Shown piece after piece: positions 55,752 through 64,000 of a stretch of DNA of 64,000 bases. Each line of letters begins with the position of its first letter. Positions within the stretch are counted from its first letter, which is position 1. The notes under the pieces were generated by a model. The model searched no databases and was not told where the DNA came from. It worked only from the letters and a program-made list of their open reading frames with translations. The translations under genes and the position numbers were made by a program. This DNA is from Enterococcus canis NBRC 100695 (GTDB lineage Bacteria; Bacillota; Bacilli; Lactobacillales; Enterococcaceae): the NCBI RefSeq assembly GCF_001544375.1, contig NZ_BCQJ01000011.1, positions 1 through 64,000 of the forward strand, read 5' to 3'.

Positions 55752-56597
55752 CTATCCTTTCACTGCCCCTGACATCAGCCCTGAAATCAAGTACCGTTGT
55801 AAGAAGACAAAAATAATGGTTACAGGTATTACGGCCAAGACACTTGCCGCCATCAAATTACCCCAGTCCGTTGTAAATTGACCTCTAAACAGCGTAATAC
55901 CTGGTGTTAATGTGCGATGTGCTACGTCATTAATCAATACATACCCGAACATATACTCATTCCAAGCGGTGACAAAGGTGTATAGTCCTGTCGAAACTAA
56001 ACTAGGAATCGAAACGGGGAGGATGATCTGCACCAAGGTTCTAAAACGAGAAGCTCCATCTAACTCGGCAGACTCTTCTAGTGAAAGAGGTACGCTGTCG
56101 AAGAAGCCTTTCATCATGAAGGTGCTTAAGGGAATTACAAAGGTTGAATAAGCCAGAATTAAAGCAGCGTAGGTATTAATCAAGCCCATTCCTTTAAAAA
56201 TCATATAGATGGGAATCAATAAAAGTACACCTGGTACCATCTGACTGATTGTCAGTGACATACCCGCGACTTTAATTGATTTATATCGGCCATAACGGCT
56301 CAAGGCATAACCAGCCAATACTGCAATCACTAATCCAATCAAGGTAGTAATCAGAGATACAATGAAACTATTTTTAAAGAAAATCAGAAAATCTGATTCC
56401 TGCAGTACTTCTTGGAAATTTTGTAGACTAAAATTATTGGACCAAAACGATGGCGTAGTCGAGTAAATCTCTGTGTCTGGTTTCAATGCAGTGGAGAGCA
56501 TCCATAAAAACGGGAAAAATGAAAAGATTGAACAAGCAATCAAAATGATATAGGTTGCTGTTTTAGTAAAAATTTTTTCACCTTTGCTTTTAATCAT
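55752..56597 (-). CDS. Alpha-galactoside ABC transporter permease, MalG-type
   Basis: 281-residue CUT1 permease with six helices. The EAA loop ESAELDGASRFRTLVQIILP near 195 contacts the ATPase, and the C-terminus GLMSGAVKG is family-typical. The ATG at 56597 follows AAGGGGGC; it comes 1 nt after the stop of the other permease. No ATPase gene is present, so a shared MsmK/MsmX-type ATPase is expected. Confidence 0.92.
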   Translation of the reverse strand: MIKSKGEKIFTKTATYIILIACSIFSFFPFLWMLSTALKPDTEIYSTTPSFWSNNFSLQNFQEVLQESDFLIFFKNSFIVSLITTLIGLVIAVLAGYALSRYGRYKSIKVAGMSLTISQMVPGVLLLIPIYMIFKGMGLINTYAALILAYSTFVIPLSTFMMKGFFDSVPLSLEESAELDGASRFRTLVQIILPVSIPSLVSTGLYTFVTAWNEYMFGYVLINDVAHRTLTPGITLFRGQFTTDWGNLMAASVLAVIPVTIIFVFLQRYLISGLMSGAVKG

Positions 56598-56598
56598 C

Positions 56599-57513
56599 TT
56601 ATTGTGCCCCCTTAGCTTTTTTACGAATGATGCGATAAATTGGCATAATAGCAAAAAGTGCCAATAGTATAACGATCATAATGACCGACAATGCAGATGA
56701 TTTTCCGATATCATAATTTTTCATCGCATAACGATAAATCATAATTGGTAATGTCTCTGATGCGTAGTTTGGCCCACCTTCTGTCGTGATCCAGATAAAG
56801 TCGAAGTTGACTGACGTCCAAACAATGTGCATGAAAATCAATGTTGATAACACATTTTTGATTCCTGGCAGCGTAACATTAAAGAACCGACTGACTAAAT
56901 TGGCGCCATCTATAGAAGCTGCCTCATATAGATCGTCTGGAATCGATTGCAGCCCCGCTAAAATACTAATGACCCAATACGGAAAGGTCCGCCAAATGTT
57001 AATAAAAGTTACAGTTAAAAGTGCCGTTGCTTTATTTCCCAACCAATAAACTGATTGCTCAATCAGACCCGTTTTTACAAGTAAATAGTTGAAAATACCG
57101 TAATCCGGATTTAGCATCCATGTCCATGTCAAGCCTGCCACTGCGATAGGAACGATCCAAGGCACAATAATCATGCTGCGGAAAGCTACCCGACCTCGTA
57201 TTTTTTGGTTCAAAGCAATCCCTACAAACAAACCTAAAATCAGTTCGCCAATGACTGAAACGACGGTCCAAACCACTGTATTCTTTAAATTATTAGTAAA
57301 TAAATCGTCCGCAAATACCTTCTTAAAATTCTCCAAACCGACAAAGTCATTTAAATTTGGATTCGTTAGGCTTTTCGCATGAAAACTATCCCAAATAACT
57401 TGTATCAATGGGATGCCTATTAGAAAAATCATAAAGATGATGGCTGGTGCCATATATACTAATGAATTGATTCGATTTCCCGTCTCTTTCGAGAGTTTTC
57501 TACTCGCTTCCAT
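56599..57513 (-). CDS. Alpha-galactoside ABC transporter permease, MalF-type
   Basis: 304 residues with six or seven helices and the EAA loop DDLYEAASIDGANLVSRFFNVTLPG near 205. FRSMIIVPWIVPIAVAGLTWTWML is a typical MalF/UgpA-type segment. It pairs with the next gene product to form the CUT1 channel. A 113-bp gap with a hairpin separates it from the binding-protein gene. Confidence 0.92.
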   Translation of the reverse strand: MEASRKLSKETGNRINSLVYMAPAIIFMIFLIGIPLIQVIWDSFHAKSLTNPNLNDFVGLENFKKVFADDLFTNNLKNTVVWTVVSVIGELILGLFVGIALNQKIRGRVAFRSMIIVPWIVPIAVAGLTWTWMLNPDYGIFNYLLVKTGLIEQSVYWLGNKATALLTVTFINIWRTFPYWVISILAGLQSIPDDLYEAASIDGANLVSRFFNVTLPGIKNVLSTLIFMHIVWTSVNFDFIWITTEGGPNYASETLPIMIYRYAMKNYDIGKSSALSVIMIVILLALFAIMPIYRIIRKKAKGAQ

Positions 57514-57575
57514 TTTTAATCCCCCATTTGTTCTAGTTGCTACAGACTATATCTACAACTTTTTGTCCAGCTTTA

Positions 57576-57613
57576 ATCAAAAGGGAATGCCTAAGTGCTA
57601 CGACATTCCCCTG
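57576..57613 (-). terminator. Intercistronic hairpin after the sugar-binding protein gene
   Basis: On the minus strand GGGGAATGTC and GGCATTCCC arms followed by TTTTGATT. A leaky terminator or mRNA-end stabiliser would give more binding protein than permease. Confidence 0.65.
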
Positions 57614-57626
57614 ATTTAAAAGCGAA

Positions 57627-58919
57627 TTACTCACCAAGAACCTCTTGATTTTTCAAGGCTTCATTGATTTTATCTGACAAGAATTTTGCAGCATCTTCAG
57701 GTGAATCGCCATTTTGCAACACCATTGCAATAGCATCCTGCATAGGTTGCGTGATTTCCGCCATAGAAATAGGTGGTAATGGTTTGGCTTGTTCAATCAG
57801 CTCTGGATTGGCAAATCCTGCTGCCCACTTATTACTTTCATCAATCTCCATATCTGTTCGGGGAGAACCTTCTGGACGCCCAGCCTGTTGATTCTCTTTA
57901 CTTAGTAAAAATTCAACTAATTTTGTCGCTTCTTCTACTTCTTTTTGATCATTGTTATACACATAGTACGTATTGATTTCTAAGAAAGTTGCTGGCGTCG
58001 TATTATATGAAGGTAGGCCAACTGCAGCATCTGCCATTTCGTCTGGATTATTTTCTTCATAATTTTGCATCCAAGAACCGTTGTTCATCATGACATACTT
58101 CCCGAGAGCAAAGTTTGTATCCAATTCTTCCCAGCCACCAACAGCCGCATTTGGATCGATGACGCCGTTATCCAATAAATCCTTATAAAATTGGAAAACC
58201 TCGGTAGCTTTTTTCAAATTATCTGCATTGTCTTGCCAAGTATTTTTATATTTTCCTTCGCCTAAGCTGTCAGCAATTTCCAAGCCATTTTGAAAAATGA
58301 AGGATGCCAATTCTTGCGGCGCACGATCACCAGTACCAGCAATCCCAAAAGCAAATTGACCAGTTTTATCTTTCACTGTCTTCGCCATATCAAGTAAATC
58401 CTTCCAGGTTTTAGGCGGCTCATTATACCCAGCTTTTTCTAATAAATCTTTGTGATAGACTAGGGCCCGTGGCGCAATATAGTTAGGCAAAGCTTGTAAT
58501 TTACCATCAGTAGACAAGGCGTCGATGACATTTTCATAATAGTTGTCTTTATCAGCGTAGCTATCCCAGAAACCGGATAAGTCTGCTAAAGCACCCATAT
58601 TACTAAATTCACCGTACCATTCACCCAATCCCCATGTAATGGAGGGTGCATCGTTAGCTGCTACTGACGTAACAATTTTGTCTTTTAATTGGTCCCAGTT
58701 GAACAATTGATAGTCAACTTCTATATTATTTTTTTCCGAATACTCTTTAATCAATTCTTCCTCGTGAACCTGATCCTTGTTTCCTTTAGTCGCACCTGAC
58801 CAAAAAACTAACTTTACGTCATCACTTTCTGATGAACTACCATTACCACAACCAGCCAAAAATCCACCAACAGCTAACATCGAAACTGCTAATCCAACTA
58901 TTCTTTTTTTCTTAAACAT
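57627..58919 (-). CDS. Sugar-binding lipoprotein, MsmE/RafE-like
   Basis: 430 residues. Signal peptide with lipobox FLAGC (Cys near 24) and a Ser-rich linker. The family 1 solute-binding fold is visible in VKLVFWSGATKGNKDQ, TWGLGEWYGEFSNMGALADLS and KYVMMNNGSWMQNYE. It captures the oligosaccharide outside the cell for the two permeases encoded downstream. Context with GH36 enzyme suggests raffinose, melibiose or isomaltose-type sugars. Confidence 0.92.
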   Translation of the reverse strand: MFKKKRIVGLAVSMLAVGGFLAGCGNGSSSESDDVKLVFWSGATKGNKDQVHEEELIKEYSEKNNIEVDYQLFNWDQLKDKIVTSVAANDAPSITWGLGEWYGEFSNMGALADLSGFWDSYADKDNYYENVIDALSTDGKLQALPNYIAPRALVYHKDLLEKAGYNEPPKTWKDLLDMAKTVKDKTGQFAFGIAGTGDRAPQELASFIFQNGLEIADSLGEGKYKNTWQDNADNLKKATEVFQFYKDLLDNGVIDPNAAVGGWEELDTNFALGKYVMMNNGSWMQNYEENNPDEMADAAVGLPSYNTTPATFLEINTYYVYNNDQKEVEEATKLVEFLLSKENQQAGRPEGSPRTDMEIDESNKWAAGFANPELIEQAKPLPPISMAEITQPMQDAIAMVLQNGDSPEDAAKFLSDKINEALKNQEVLGE

Positions 58920-58936
58920 TTTATTGCCTCCCTAGT

Positions 58937-58950
58937 TGTTATCGCTTACA
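58937..58950 (-). promoter_or_regulatory. Perfect cre site in the alpha-galactoside operon leader
   Basis: On the minus strand TGTAAGCGATAACA matches TGWNANCGNTNWCA at every fixed position. It lies just downstream of a TACAAT -10 (58959-58964), a roadblock position. Confidence 0.75.
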
Positions 58951-59005
58951 ATAGTGATTGTACAAGGAAATACAATTGTTTAATATAGCCTGTTCTATTC
59001 AGAAC

Positions 59006-59065
59006 TATACATTTTTTGACTATACAGACAAAACATAATTTGATTTCATCTATACATAATTTGAC
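59006..59065. promoter_or_regulatory. Three direct repeats, probable AraC-type operators
   Basis: CATTTTTTGA (59010-59019), CATAATTTGA (59034-59043) and CATAATTTGA (59055-59064); the last two are 21 bp apart, two helical turns, and two of the three are preceded by TATA. They lie between the regulator gene and the operon promoter, whose -35 is poor. Confidence 0.6.
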
Positions 59066-59080
59066 TTTTCGAGGTGCTAT

Positions 59081-59908
59081 ATGTTTTTAGAAAGTAAAGA
59101 ACGTACTGAATTCTTCTTCAATGACTGCCTTTTAACCGATTTTACGATACTTAATTTCGGTCACGAGAACTGCTTGCCTTCTCATAGTTTCGGACCACAA
59201 GTTCGGGAGTATTATATTCTCCATTACATTGTGGCTGGCAAAGGCAACTATTCCTTTGGTAACCATCAATATCATTTAAAAAAAGGCGATTTCTTTTTGA
59301 TCTCCCCTCATGATTCTGATCCCATCTATCAAGCTGATGCAAATCACCCTTGGGAGTATGTTTGGTTTGGATTTGAAGGCTCCTTAGCCAAAAGTGTTTT
59401 AGAAGAATTAGGGTATCACAATGATAACCGTGTTGGTCACTTTACCGATCCGGAAAAAATGAATTATGAACTCCAACAATTGATTTCTACTGATTTTTTC
59501 TCTAAATCCAGTACACTGACCATTCAAGGTAAGTTGCTTGAGCTTATTTCTTTATTGAGCTTAGATGGCACCAATGTTTCACTGAACTCTAATATGACGC
59601 AAGTTGATAAACATATTGAACAATTCGTGCTCTATGTACGGCAAAACTATTGGCGTGAAGATCTTTCCGTACAAAAAATAGCCGAAGATCTAAATCTTAA
59701 CCACTCCTATCTTTCAAGAATCATCTCAAAAAAATTTCAACAAAGTGCGCTGAATTACTTAATTAAGTATCGACTGCTTAAAGCACGCTTTTTAGTTGAA
59801 AATTCCGACCATACCATTGCGACGATTGCAAAAGCAGTAGGCTATCAGAACCCCCTATCCTTTTCCCGTGCCTATAAACGAATCTATGGACATTCCCCCC
59901 GAAACTAA
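59081..59908 (+). CDS. AraC-family regulator, MsmR/RafR-like
   Basis: 275 residues. The N-terminal cupin (about 20-150) has GKGNYSFGNHQYHLKKGDFFLISP, a sugar-binding half-barrel; the C-terminal 95 residues hold two helix-turn-helix motifs (SVQKIAEDLNLNHSYLSRIISKKF and TIATIAKAVGYQNPLSFSRAYKRIYG). Divergent from the alpha-galactoside operon, it is the likely activator. RBS is the modest GAGGTG. Confidence 0.92.
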   Translation: MFLESKERTEFFFNDCLLTDFTILNFGHENCLPSHSFGPQVREYYILHYIVAGKGNYSFGNHQYHLKKGDFFLISPHDSDPIYQADANHPWEYVWFGFEGSLAKSVLEELGYHNDNRVGHFTDPEKMNYELQQLISTDFFSKSSTLTIQGKLLELISLLSLDGTNVSLNSNMTQVDKHIEQFVLYVRQNYWREDLSVQKIAEDLNLNHSYLSRIISKKFQQSALNYLIKYRLLKARFLVENSDHTIATIAKAVGYQNPLSFSRAYKRIYGHSPRN

Positions 59909-59952
59909 AAAAAACAATCTTGATCAGCAATACGATCAAGATTGTTTTTTAT
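59907..59952. terminator. Bidirectional terminator after the AraC-family gene
   Basis: AAAAAACAATCTTGATC and GATCAAGATTGTTTTTT form a stem of about 17 bp. Confidence 0.88.
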
Positions 59953-59959
59953 CCTATTA

Positions 59960-62653
59960 TTAATGGAACAAATGACTTTCATGGGATACTTTTGCCAATT
60001 TTTTAGTTTGTTCGGAGATGTATGGATAGAGCCAGGTTCCCAAAACACCAAAGACGACGAAGATACCCACCATGATCCAAATCGCGGTTGTAGCATTAGG
60101 CCAGTAAATACCACCGGCGGATTCCCGCAAGAGATTCACTGCGTGTGTAAACGGCAGGAACGGGTTAATCATTTGGAAGAACTTCCCGGAGACTTGGATT
60201 GGGTAGTTCCCACCTCCACCAGAGATGGAGAGGACCAGAATAATGATGGCGATTCCCTTGCCGACATTACCAAAAAGAGCCACCAGCACATAGACCATCA
60301 TCATGAAGGCTAATGCGATCAGTAAAGCAAATAATACGCTATAAAATGGAGCCCGTACGTCAACGCCTAATAAGAAGTAATTCCCTAGCGTTACAATCAA
60401 GGCTTGAGCCAGTCCCATAGTCAAGAATGTCAGCATCCGAGCGCCAAATTGTTCACGTTTGCTGTAACGTTTTTTATCGTCACCTTCTAAAAAGAAGTCA
60501 GTGGTCGCCACACTTGAGAACAAGACTGCTCCCACCCACAAACACAAGGCGGTATAGAATGGTGTGCTAGCCGAACCATTATTGGCGATTGGGTAAAGTT
60601 CTTTGGTGCTAACTTCTACCGGTTGGGTGAAAAAGTCACTTTCCTTATTGGCATCTAGTTTCAATAATTTGATGACTTGGGCCAAATCGACTTCCTTTTC
60701 ACCTTTACGAATCGCATCAGCAGCTTTATGCAAGCCTGACTTGATGGTCGGCCAGTCATTTTGAATCAAGTCAACCGCCGCATTTAGGGCTGTTTCGACT
60801 TGAGGCATTTTATCATTGACCGTATTCAAAGTTGTAGTGATTTCAGTTTTCAGAGTAGGCCAGTCATTTTGAATGAAGTCAGCTGCTAAACCTAGCTTTT
60901 CCTCCACAACTGGTAATTCGTTGTTGTAGAGGTCGACGCCTTTGTTGATGCCCGCAACGATTTCATTCATGTGCCCATTCAACATGGTATTCGCATCATG
61001 TAATTCTTTTTTGATAGCGGGCATTTCTTTTTGGTATTTTTCTAAGATTGCCACCGCATTTTTCACGACATCTTTGGTTGAAGCCAACAAGTTGTTTAAC
61101 TCGTCATAATCAACTTTGGCTAAGAGGTCTTGGGCCGTGTCAATTCCAGTAATCAACTGCGTCAATATTTGCGAAACTTGGCCGGAAATATCCAGTTGTT
61201 GGATCGTTTGAATCACTTGACGAACTTCTTGACCTACGGCAATGATATCATCCATTGCTTTTTGTAAATCGGCGGAAGAAATCTTATCCACATTGATGGC
61301 TGCTAAACGACTTTGCAAACCTTGTAGCAAGGTTTGAACATTTGTTAATTTAGTGATGGCATCTGCCAAACCATCAGAAGGATACTTTTCATTTAAGTTG
61401 GTAATAAAACTCAACAAGTCACCGACGATTTTTTGTTGGAAGGTCAGTTGCTTATCTAAAGCTGACAATAATGCCTTAATAGCCGTCCGTTCTTCCGGTG
61501 TCAGTTCGTTGTCTGCCGCGTAATCTTTGATTTTTTGAGCAGTATTGACGGTTAAATCGGCCAAATCCAGTACTGATTCCAAAGTAGTTTGCACGGAACT
61601 CGTAATTGTGGGTAAAACACTTTGTAGCTGTGTTGCAAATTCTTTCGTAGAACCCGCAATTTGATCTGCTTGATTCCCAAATTTTTGGATTTCTGGCATG
61701 GTATCTTGCACTTTGCCAATGATTTCGATACCCTTTTTAGCACTATCAATTCCTTGGCTCATGGTAGACTCAATCTTGTCGAAATCTTCATCGATCATGG
61801 CCAATTGTTTGCCGGCATTTTGGATTTCCGGAATTTTCTTTTGCAAATCTAAAATGATAGCCGCCTGCTTTTTCAGCTCAGGCATTTTATCATTCAAGGC
61901 TACCAACTTATCCCCCATTGCGTCCACTTCAGGAATATAATCGACAAATTCATTGGCTTTATTTAGTTTTTCTTTCAGTTCTGGCATTTTTTCCTGTAGT
62001 TCAATGACTTCTTTGGTATAACCATCAATTTTGTCCAGATTATCGTCTGTGGATAAAATCATATTTTTCACTTTGTTGATGCTTAACAGATTGGCATCAA
62101 TATTATAGCCAATTTCATTGAAGACCTTGACTAAAGTCGAGCTAGCGGTCTTGGTAAATTCATCACTAATCTGCGCCTGTAATGAACTTGCACCCTTCTC
62201 CGTGATTTTGGGCGCAATAGCATTGATTTTTTCATTGACGCTGTATTCGATTTTAGGTTTGTGGATTTCTCCCGTGGTAAAGCTCAATAAATCTTTGGAA
62301 AAATCAGCGGGCAAGTAAATCCCAGCATAATACTTACCAGATTTTACCCCTTCATCCAAATCCGCCTTCGAATCAACAAATTGCCAACCTAATTGTTTGT
62401 TCTCATGCAGGTTTTTGATGACTTCCTTCCCAATCTCTACCTGCTTCCCTTGAAATTCTGCTGGTTTATCGGCACTGTATACCGCAATCGGTAGCTCACC
62501 GGTGTTGCCATATGGATCCCATAATGCTTTGATATTAAACCAAGCATATAAGGAAGGAATGATCATTAAGGCTAGTATCAGCAAGGTTGCATTTTTAAAG
62601 ATTCGTTTCCAATCCAACACATAAAGTTTTAACGTATTTTTGATGTGCTTCAT
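59960..62653 (-). CDS. YhgE/Pip-family membrane protein
   Basis: 897 residues. One N-terminal helix ([29 protein letters not shown], the YhgE/Pip signature) is followed by a large extracytoplasmic region rich in heptad repeats (about 190-650, coiled coil) and five or so C-terminal helices ending in a short tail. Relatives include the lactococcal phage infection protein and EsaA of type VII secretion; no other type VII genes are near. ATG 62653 follows AAGGGGATC. Confidence 0.88.
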   Translation of the reverse strand: MKHIKNTLKLYVLDWKRIFKNATLLILALMIIPSLYAWFNIKALWDPYGNTGELPIAVYSADKPAEFQGKQVEIGKEVIKNLHENKQLGWQFVDSKADLDEGVKSGKYYAGIYLPADFSKDLLSFTTGEIHKPKIEYSVNEKINAIAPKITEKGASSLQAQISDEFTKTASSTLVKVFNEIGYNIDANLLSINKVKNMILSTDDNLDKIDGYTKEVIELQEKMPELKEKLNKANEFVDYIPEVDAMGDKLVALNDKMPELKKQAAIILDLQKKIPEIQNAGKQLAMIDEDFDKIESTMSQGIDSAKKGIEIIGKVQDTMPEIQKFGNQADQIAGSTKEFATQLQSVLPTITSSVQTTLESVLDLADLTVNTAQKIKDYAADNELTPEERTAIKALLSALDKQLTFQQKIVGDLLSFITNLNEKYPSDGLADAITKLTNVQTLLQGLQSRLAAINVDKISSADLQKAMDDIIAVGQEVRQVIQTIQQLDISGQVSQILTQLITGIDTAQDLLAKVDYDELNNLLASTKDVVKNAVAILEKYQKEMPAIKKELHDANTMLNGHMNEIVAGINKGVDLYNNELPVVEEKLGLAADFIQNDWPTLKTEITTTLNTVNDKMPQVETALNAAVDLIQNDWPTIKSGLHKAADAIRKGEKEVDLAQVIKLLKLDANKESDFFTQPVEVSTKELYPIANNGSASTPFYTALCLWVGAVLFSSVATTDFFLEGDDKKRYSKREQFGARMLTFLTMGLAQALIVTLGNYFLLGVDVRAPFYSVLFALLIALAFMMMVYVLVALFGNVGKGIAIIILVLSISGGGGNYPIQVSGKFFQMINPFLPFTHAVNLLRESAGGIYWPNATTAIWIMVGIFVVFGVLGTWLYPYISEQTKKLAKVSHESHLFH

Positions 62654-62831
62654 AAAGATCCCCTTCTTTGTTAGTCGCCCAAATACTGTACCACCATTTA
62701 TGGAATTTGAGAAATGAAAAAAACGTGCTATTTTCCGAAAACGACTAATTTTTAGACAAATCAAGCGGTCTGTCGCACCTTTATTTTGGCATATTCTTGT
62801 AAACCTGTCATGTTTGAGCGCTTTATAATAG

Positions 62832-62868
62832 AAAAAAACAGTCCAATGACGAATTGGACTGTTTTTAT
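62832..62868 (-). terminator. Terminator after the small-protein pair
   Basis: AAAAACAGTCCAATT-type stem (CAGTCCAAT / ATTGGACTG) with T5 on the minus strand. Confidence 0.85.
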
Positions 62869-62876
62869 GAAGAGCT

Positions 62877-63101
62877 TTAGCGCTTAGAAGCGAACTCTTC
62901 CATGACTTGTTTCACCTCTGCAACTTTTTCCGGTTGTAAGTAGGAGATGGCTTTGGGGATCATCCCCATTACCTCTAGCTTATTCAAATGTCCCGTCTGC
63001 TTTTTCTCAAAAGCTTGCGCTAGCAGTTGTTTCATCTCCGTTTGTTTTTCTGGTTTTGTACGTTCTAGAATAAAGGTCAAAAATTTTTCTTCTGGCTTCA
63101 T
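62877..63101 (-). CDS. Small helical protein of unknown function
   Basis: 74 residues, highly charged and helical ([29 protein letters not shown]). Two halves are loosely alike, each with a PEK-Q/V-xE-K/V pattern, hinting at a duplicated helical hairpin. RBS AAGGAG; it follows the 104-residue protein gene by 2 bp and is presumably cotranscribed. No family recognised. Confidence 0.7.
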   Translation of the reverse strand: MKPEEKFLTFILERTKPEKQTEMKQLLAQAFEKKQTGHLNKLEVMGMIPKAISYLQPEKVAEVKQVMEEFASKR

Positions 63102-63103
63102 GG

Positions 63104-63418
63104 TTAGACTCCTTTTGCATGTTTGAATTTTTGAATCAAGGCATCGGCCGCCTGTTGTAGCGCCGCTGCATCTTCATCAGAGGTTTGATAGCGCATCGGC
63201 TGGCTCACCTGGTCGATTAAAACCACCGGCACAAACACTGATCCTTGTCGTTGAAAACGAATCTGGGGATGACGAACCGTCTCGCCACAGTACCCTGGTA
63301 AAAGATACGCCAGTTCTACTTCTTCGTCATTTAGAATCCGGCAGCGATAATAGCCATCTTCAATCCAGTCCTTTTCGCCAAAATGCTGGCTCAGCCAATC
63401 TTTCGTCGTTTCGTCCAT
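63104..63418 (-). CDS. Unknown 104-residue protein
   Basis: Starts MDETTKDW at 63418 with GGGAGG at 6 bp; the in-frame start six codons earlier lies in the dehydrogenase gene. The sequence mixes beta-like segments (GYYRCRILNDEEVELAYLLPG, GSVFVPVVLIDQV) with a C-terminal helix. I do not recognise it. It sits directly behind the dehydrogenase gene and before the 74-residue protein gene, forming a probable three-gene unit. Confidence 0.65.
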   Translation of the reverse strand: MDETTKDWLSQHFGEKDWIEDGYYRCRILNDEEVELAYLLPGYCGETVRHPQIRFQRQGSVFVPVVLIDQVSQPMRYQTSDEDAAALQQAADALIQKFKHAKGV

Positions 63419-63419
63419 C

Positions 63420-64000
63420 TTACGCCTCCCTGGCAATAATCAACTTACCAGCTGGTGGATGTCCTTCTAGTAAGCGATGCGCTTCGATAACACTCTCCGT
63501 AGTAAACGGTAGTACGCGGTCGATTTTTACTTGAAAACGTCCGGCAGTCATCTGCGCCAATAAATAATCAAACGCCTCGCGATCCTTGTATTCTTTACTA
63601 GGTCCCATGTGTAGGTAAGTCGCTGGTTTAGCGGCCTGTTGTGCCGCAGAAGGCAAATCATTCAAGGCGACATAGACACCGCCTGCCTTTAAAATAGCCA
63701 AGCCATTTTCAATCCCGCGACTTCCCTTAGTCGCGTCAATCACCACATCCCCTTGGTCCGCCCAAACCTTAGCTGGTTCCGTTTGATCATAGGCTAAAAA
63801 TTCAACGTTTCCAAGACTTTCCACATAATCTTTATTACGGCTCGAAGCTATCGCCAAAACTCGAAAGTCATTTTGCGCCAACTGCACTAAAGAACTACCT
63901 ACACCACCTGAAGCACCTTGTACAACTAAGGTTCCTGCTTCTACAGGCAGTAAATGATGCAATAAGTTATACGCTGTAATACCAATTGTGGGCAGCCCGG
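63420..64000 (-). CDS. Zinc-type alcohol dehydrogenase/quinone oxidoreductase-like protein, N-terminus beyond window
   Basis: The frame stays open to the window edge, so about 193 C-terminal residues are seen. GLPTIGITAYNLL leads into the NAD(P)-binding VVQGASGGVGSSLVQLA, and the chain ends with PAGKLIIAREA, as in MDR-family quinone or crotonyl-CoA-type reductases. The adjacent PHHLL region has no zinc ligands visible. Substrate cannot be read. Confidence 0.88.
   Translation of the reverse strand, partial: GLPTIGITAYNLLHHLLPVEAGTLVVQGASGGVGSSLVQLAQNDFRVLAIASSRNKDYVESLGNVEFLAYDQTEPAKVWADQGDVVIDATKGSRGIENGLAILKAGGVYVALNDLPSAAQQAAKPATYLHMGPSKEYKDREAFDYLLAQMTAGRFQVKIDRVLPFTTESVIEAHRLLEGHPPAGKLIIAREA

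Overview
The window looks like a chromosomal segment of a low-to-moderate GC Gram-positive bacterium of the order Lactobacillales, most likely Enterococcus. The pointers are the clustered mevalonate pathway genes, ECF vitamin/nucleoside-type transporters, an 866-residue AdhE, an OpuC-type osmolyte transporter, strong AGGAGG ribosome binding sites, and T-box, CcpA (cre) and Rex type control sites. I cannot name the species. No rRNA, tRNA, CRISPR array, prophage or insertion sequence was recognised.

1-6.4 kb: the end of a GH3 beta-glucosidase gene with a cre site, then a four-gene operon (SAM hydroxide adenosyltransferase, ECF S component, double ECF ATPase, EcfT) behind a T-box leader whose antiterminator bulge departs from consensus. 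6.6-8.05 kb: infC-rpmI-rplT with an L20-type leader. 8.1-10.7 kb: a FUSC membrane protein gene broken by one in-frame TGA, a pentapeptide-repeat protein, an intergenic repeat and a deoxynucleoside kinase. 10.9-17.1 kb: a six- or seven-gene operon joining an orphan TctA-type permease to mvaK1-mvaD-mvaK2-fni, followed by a GNAT acetyltransferase. 17.1-19.3 kb: ahpC-ahpF.

19.5-28.3 kb is the most distinctive locus. A LacI repressor fused to a ribokinase-like PfkB domain is divergent from a seven-gene operon encoding an ECF transporter (S, T, A, A), an MFS permease, a nucleoside hydrolase and a ribokinase. Two tandem 12-bp palindromes lie in the operon's 5' leader. It reads as a self-contained nucleoside uptake and ribose salvage system.

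28.3-41.7 kb: mostly housekeeping genes (adhE with two Rex boxes, yajC, tgt, recQ, a Ca2+-type P-ATPase, queA). At 39.13-39.51 kb there is an apparent noncoding RNA of about 384 nt, with a consensus promoter overlapped by a perfect cre site and a strong terminator. 41.9-45.4 kb: opuCABCD. 45.8-49.8 kb: a fructose-family PTS EIIBCA (ManP-like) and its PRD activator (ManR-like). 49.8-53.5 kb: a KimA-like potassium transporter and a membrane-anchored MutS-type ATPase. 53.6-59.9 kb: an alpha-galactoside locus (binding protein, two permeases, GH36 enzyme, divergent AraC regulator) with cre and three AraC-type direct repeats. 59.9-64 kb: a YhgE/Pip-type protein, two small unknown proteins and the C-terminal part of a quinone-oxidoreductase-like dehydrogenase.

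Much of the window concerns carbon and nucleoside acquisition under catabolite (CcpA) and redox (Rex) control, interspersed with core translation, isoprenoid and tRNA-modification genes. All functions are read from sequence motifs and family knowledge; no searches were run.
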